Below are positions 14,392 through 17,710 of a DNA stretch of 17,710 nt, one piece after another. Both the position numbers and the translations under genes were made by a program. Origin of the DNA: DATKEH01 sp035546355 (lineage in GTDB: Bacteria; Acidobacteriota; Thermoanaerobaculia; Multivoradales; JAIOJS01); assembly GCA_035546355.1 (NCBI GenBank), contig DATKEH010000216.1, positions 1-17,710 on the forward strand. The letters are read 5' to 3'. Below the pieces are notes generated by a model. The model did no database searches. It worked only from the letters and a program-made list of their open reading frames with translations, and was not told where the DNA came from. Each line of letters opens with the position of its first letter. Position 1 is the first letter of the stretch.

Positions 14392-17252
14392 CGGTCGAAG
14401 AGCCCGTCGATGCGGTCGCGGTCGATGCGGGCCCCCGGCAGCAGGTAGTACCTGCGGATCCCGGTGCCGACCTGCTCCAGCCAGACTTCGACGTTGGAGG
14501 TGGTGAAGCGGACCAGGGTGGGCCAGAGGAACCCGTTCGGCTTCGGCCCGACGACCCGCAGGAACAGCTCGGAGCGCCCGGGGACCGCCGCCGAGAGGCA
14601 GGCCGTCTCCTCGATGCACTGCCCTTCGAGCCGCACCTCCTGCACCTGCCCCAGCTGGTTGCTCACCCGCACCTTGAAGCGGAACCCGGGGACGCTGGAG
14701 TCCCACAGCCAGGAGCCGCTGGGCGGCGTCGGCCAGGTCGCGCCGGCCACCGCTTCGCTGTTCGCCTCACCCGGGAATTGCGACCAGAACCCGGCGCGGT
14801 CGAAGAGGCCGGGGAGCGTGTCGTAGCCCGGCGCGGCGGCGTCGAGACGATAGGTGCGCACTTCTCCGGTGGCCTGCCGCCGCACCGACACCTCGACCTC
14901 GGAGGTGGAGAACTTGACCAGGGTCGGCCACTGGTAGCCGTTGGGCTTGGGCCCGACGACGCGGAGGAACAGCTCGGACCGCCCGGCGACGGCACCGCTC
15001 ACGCAGAGGGTCTCGGGGATGCACACCGGATTCAGGGCGCCCTGGATCGTCGCCCCTCCCTCGCCTTGAAACCGCGCCTGCAGCTCGAAGCCGGGCACGT
15101 TGGGGTGGTAGAGCCAGGTCGAGGTGCTGGCGCCGCCGAAGGTGTTGATCTCGGCGACCGCCGAGTAGGGCGAGCACCCGGCCGCGTTGCAGGCCTGCAT
15201 GCGGAAGCTGTAGGGGGTGCCGCCCGCCAGGCCGTCGACGAGGACCTCGCGGGTACCGCTGGCCGACGGATAGGTGGCGATGAAGGCGCCGCTACCGGCG
15301 GCGCGCTCGAAGCGATACGAAGTCGCGGTGCTGCTGCCGCCCCAGGAGAGCTTGGCTTGCGTCATCGATATCGGCCAGGCGGCGAAGCTCGTCGGCGTCG
15401 AGGGCGGCAGCGTGGCTGACGAGGCCTTGGTCGTGGCGCTGGCCAGGTTGGAGAACGACGAGCAGCCTGCCGCGTTGCAGGCCTGCACCCGGAACGCGTA
15501 GCTGGTGGTGGCGGCCAGGCCGCCGACCAGGTAGCTCGTCGCGCCGGCGCCGGTGATGGCGAGGAGACCGAAGGGGCCGCCGCTGGTGGAACGCTCGATG
15601 CGGAACGAGCTCTCGTCGCTCGAGGTGTCCTTCCAGGTGAGCTGGATCTGGCTCTCCGAGACGGCGCTCGCGGAGAGCGAGGTGGGGGCCGACGGTTTCG
15701 TCGGCGCGGCGCTGGTGGTGGCAGTCGCCTGGTTGGAGTAGCTGGAGCAGCCGACGCTGTTGCAGGCCCGCACGCGGAAGGTGTATTGCGTCGAGGCGGC
15801 GAGGCCGGTGACGTCGAGCTTGGTGACGTTGGCCCCCAGGGTAGCGATCCGCGAGAACGAGCCGCCGGTGCTGCGCTCCACCTCGAACCGCGACTCGTCG
15901 CTCGAACGGTCGCTCCACGTCAGGCGGATCTCGCTCGACGACAGCGTGGTCGCGGACAGGCTGCTCGGCGCCAGGGGAGCGCTGCCCCCACCGCCGCCGT
16001 CGTCGCCGCCACCGCTGTCGCCGTCGCCGTAGACGAACGCCGCCGCGTTCCTGTCGTCCGTCCCCAGCTTGGCGCCGCGGCCGTCGCCGTAGGCGGTAGA
16101 GCGCATCAGCGCCCCGCTCACCGTCGAGTGGCCGAAGCCGAGGGTGTGCCCCAGCTCGTGGCCGAACACCTCCTCGCCGTTCTTGCCGCCGTTGCCGCCG
16201 AAGAAGCAGCCGGCGCCGTCCTGGGTCACCACGAAGCCGCGGACCGCCTCGCGGTAGCTGGTGCCCGCATAGGTCTTGTTGTTGCAGTAGAAGGACGGCC
16301 CGCCGATGGCCAGCACGCCGCCCGAGCTGCAGGAGAAGCTGCCGGAGATCTGGTTGTCGGGGTCGTCGAACTTGATGGTGCCGTCGCCGGTGGTGCCCTT
16401 GCCGCCGTAGGCGAGGCGGATGGTGCTGCCGCCGTCGTCGGTCCACGCCGCGAGCGCGTTCTGGAACTCGGTGAAGCCGCCGCCGGTCATCCCCGGCTGA
16501 CCGGCCGGGTCGGCGCGCCAGACGGCCTGACCGCCGCTGTCGAAGGAGAACCAGCGAATGGGCAGCACCAGCCCGTCCCCGCACTGGCCCGGCTGGTTGG
16601 TCATGTGGCTGTACTGCTCGTAGACGGCGATCGTCCCGTCGTCGGCGGCGACGAAGTAGTCCGCCGGGCGCTGCTGGCCCTGGGCCCGGTCCTGCAGCCA
16701 GCTGGCGAAACCTTCGAAGCTGCGGTGCCCGTCGGCGCCCTCCTCGGGAGGCGTCGAGGGCTGCAACACCACCTCGTGGGCGCCGTCCAGGTCGCGCAGC
16801 GCGAGGGGATCGTCCGCCGCATCCACGCGGTGGAACGCCCCGAGCATCAGCTGGTGGATGGCCCAGGTCCCGTCCTGGCCGGGCACCAGGAAGAGGAGCG
16901 CCCTTTCCCCTTCATGGAACCGCGGCGCGCCTTGCACCTCCCAGGCCACGCCGTCGAGGCCGAAGCCGCCGGGTACGCGCACCACCAGGGTGCTGCCGCC
17001 CGGCTCCCCCTTGAGCAGCCGTTCGACCTCGACGAGGTAGTCGGTCGCCGGCAGCCCTGCCGCGTCCGCCATCTCCCACGCCACCACCCGCACCTCGGCG
17101 ATGACGGGGGCGGAGTCGGCCAGATCGGCGTCGCTGATGCGGACGAAGGTGGTGCCGAGGGCGGGGGCGGCGAGGCACCCCGAGACCAGGATGGCGAGGA
17201 GACGCATGGGGAGTGGGGTGATGGTCACCAGCAGCCAACCTCTGGGAGGCAC
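14373..17252 (-). CDS. Secreted metzincin (M10-like) with three FN3 domains and a twin C-terminal repeat
   Basis: Predicted extracellular zinc endopeptidase, 959 aa. N-terminus: export signal ending near APALG (about residues 16-33), with a possible lipobox VSGC. Residues about 35-190 form a domain of unknown role. The catalytic domain follows with HELGHTLGFGH at 365-375 and a Met-turn methionine M383 in GALMRST. A Gly/Asp linker (409-424) leads to three FN3 domains (about 427-515, 518-608, 616-705), each ending in a segment like RVQACNAAGCSSFSN. Two related C-terminal modules (713-822 and 848-957) share the exact core GRSELFLRVVGPKPNG, each with a cysteine pair. GTG 17252 is 5 nt after TACGAT; ATG 17207 (compact signal) and GTG 17228 (AGAGG upstream) are alternative starts. 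Protease class is secure; substrate unknown. Confidence 0.88.
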   Translation of the reverse strand: MPPRGWLLVTITPLPMRLLAILVSGCLAAPALGTTFVRISDADLADSAPVIAEVRVVAWEMADAAGLPATDYLVEVERLLKGEPGGSTLVVRVPGGFGLDGVAWEVQGAPRFHEGERALLFLVPGQDGTWAIHQLMLGAFHRVDAADDPLALRDLDGAHEVVLQPSTPPEEGADGHRSFEGFASWLQDRAQGQQRPADYFVAADDGTIAVYEQYSHMTNQPGQCGDGLVLPIRWFSFDSGGQAVWRADPAGQPGMTGGGFTEFQNALAAWTDDGGSTIRLAYGGKGTTGDGTIKFDDPDNQISGSFSCSSGGVLAIGGPSFYCNNKTYAGTSYREAVRGFVVTQDGAGCFFGGNGGKNGEEVFGHELGHTLGFGHSTVSGALMRSTAYGDGRGAKLGTDDRNAAAFVYGDGDSGGGDDGGGGGSAPLAPSSLSATTLSSSEIRLTWSDRSSDESRFEVERSTGGSFSRIATLGANVTKLDVTGLAASTQYTFRVRACNSVGCSSYSNQATATTSAAPTKPSAPTSLSASAVSESQIQLTWKDTSSDESSFRIERSTSGGPFGLLAITGAGATSYLVGGLAATTSYAFRVQACNAAGCSSFSNLASATTKASSATLPPSTPTSFAAWPISMTQAKLSWGGSSTATSYRFERAAGSGAFIATYPSASGTREVLVDGLAGGTPYSFRMQACNAAGCSPYSAVAEINTFGGASTSTWLYHPNVPGFELQARFQGEGGATIQGALNPVCIPETLCVSGAVAGRSELFLRVVGPKPNGYQWPTLVKFSTSEVEVSVRRQATGEVRTYRLDAAAPGYDTLPGLFDRAGFWSQFPGEANSEAVAGATWPTPPSGSWLWDSSVPGFRFKVRVSNQLGQVQEVRLEGQCIEETACLSAAVPGRSELFLRVVGPKPNGFLWPTLVRFTTSNVEVWLEQVGTGIRRYYLLPGARIDRDRIDGLFDRYSFPP

Positions 17253-17257
17253 GTCCG

Positions 17258-17263
17258 ATCGTA
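17258..17263 (-). promoter_or_regulatory. -10-like hexamer TACGAT for the metzincin gene
   Basis: Minus-strand TACGAT lies 5 nt before GTG 17252. It could give a leaderless mRNA starting at that GTG, or a 45-nt leader for ATG 17207. Confidence 0.35.
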
Positions 17264-17569
17264 GGCGTCGGCGGCAGGGGGCGCCATGGAATCGGTCACT
17301 CTGCCGCCGTAGAATTCGTCACAGGCACTCGAGCAGACGTGGTCGCCCCTTGGGAGCTCCCTCGCGGCGACCAGGACTGGGAAGGTATTGCCCCGGGTGC
17401 GCAGGCACCGGGCGTGACGTCGAGACAGAGTTGAGAACCGCTACCGGGCCCGGTTTGTTCCCGCGCCCCCCGCTCCGCCGCGGCCGGCCGCGGCCGAGAG
17501 CGTCGGCCGCGGGTGGCGTCGTGGGCGATCGGTAGCGAGTTGTTAGGCGAGGCCTGCGGGACCGGGCTC
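17264..17569. other. Intergenic region of about 300 bp upstream of the metzincin gene
   Basis: No convincing gene on either strand. It holds the hairpin at 17488-17512 and scattered AT-richer patches around 17310-17320 and 17400-17440 that could carry promoter elements. No RNA gene is recognised. Confidence 0.55.
17488..17512 (-). terminator. Perfect 10-bp GC hairpin downstream of the right-edge gene
   Basis: CCGCGGCCGA (17488-17497), a 5-nt loop, then TCGGCCGCGG (17503-17512). It lies about 58 bp after the stop of the right-edge minus-strand gene. It is very stable but lacks a T-run, so its role as terminator is inferred. Confidence 0.4.
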
Positions 17570-17710
17570 CTAGGTGAAGCCGCCGCCGGGGTTGCCCAGG
17601 GCGCTTCGCCCTGGCTGAAAGCGGCCGCCGACGAAGGTCCCTGTCACCAGCTCTTCGTCGCCGCCGCTGATCAGGGCCTCCGGCAGCTCGTCGCGGTCGC
17701 AGCCGGCGAG
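17570..17710 (-). CDS. C-terminal end of an unrecognised protein (5' part outside window)
   Basis: The minus-strand frame is open from the right edge for 46 codons and ends at a TAG (17572-17570). Codon third positions are strongly G/C as in neighbouring genes. The product begins LAGCDRDELPEAL and ends in a Gly-rich tail (LGNPGGGFT). No motif is recognised. A soluble acidic segment (GGDEELVTGTFVGG) followed by a Gly/Arg tail is all that can be said. The frame, codon use and the hairpin downstream support a real gene end; the stretch is short, so this stays moderate. Confidence 0.55.
   Translation of the reverse strand, partial: LAGCDRDELPEALISGGDEELVTGTFVGGRFQPGRSALGNPGGGFT

Noticed and set aside
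12966..15419. 817-codon plus-strand open frame across the M32 and metzincin genes
   Set aside because: It overlaps two well-supported genes out of frame or antisense and is Arg/Gly/Ala-rich filler.
17101..17535. 144-codon plus-strand open frame near the right end
   Set aside because: It overlaps the metzincin start antisense, is Arg-rich, and has no ribosome site or recognisable motif.

Overview
This is a GC-rich bacterial chromosomal window with tightly packed genes and no RNA genes, mobile elements or CRISPR. It carries twelve protein-coding genes, two of them cut by the window edges. High GC, a secreted bacterial ACE-type peptidase and a secreted metzincin with FN3 domains and a twin C-terminal repeat (core 'GPKPNG..WPTLV.F') suggest a free-living, peptide-degrading Acidobacteriota-like organism, perhaps near Thermoanaerobaculia. 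That placement is from memory of similar proteins and is not proven.

Left part (1-5482): a DsbD/ScsB-family thiol:disulfide transporter (minus, cut at the left edge) diverges from a class I aminotransferase. The aminotransferase is followed by a secreted M2 peptidase. A strong dyad-symmetric element separates the M2 gene from a convergent SRAP (YedK/HMCES) DNA-crosslink shield protein.

Middle (5530-12824): two divergent gene groups share one intergenic region. Leftward are a sugar-transfer-type ATP-grasp ligase and a Mur-ligase (MurF-like, without the UDP-binding domain), overlapping at GTGA, followed by a FadE-type acyl-CoA dehydrogenase that may have its own promoter. Rightward are a QueC-like PP-loop ATPase with a zinc-type Cys cluster and a compact penicillin-binding-type transpeptidase without a membrane anchor, overlapping at ATGA. 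An amide ligase, a Mur ligase, a PP-loop enzyme and a mini-PBP together look like a peptide or amide conjugation pathway, possibly in cell-wall or envelope chemistry. I know no described pathway with this composition. It is the best candidate here for an undescribed system.

Right part (12883-17710): an M32 (Taq-type) carboxypeptidase converges on, and overlaps by 19 bp, the large secreted metzincin. The C-terminal end of an unrecognised minus-strand gene lies at the right edge.

Transcription signals: six of the eleven visible gene starts have a TANNNT (-10-like) hexamer only 5-9 nt upstream and no Shine-Dalgarno sequence, suggesting frequent leaderless mRNAs. The M2 gene, by contrast, has a good Shine-Dalgarno site.
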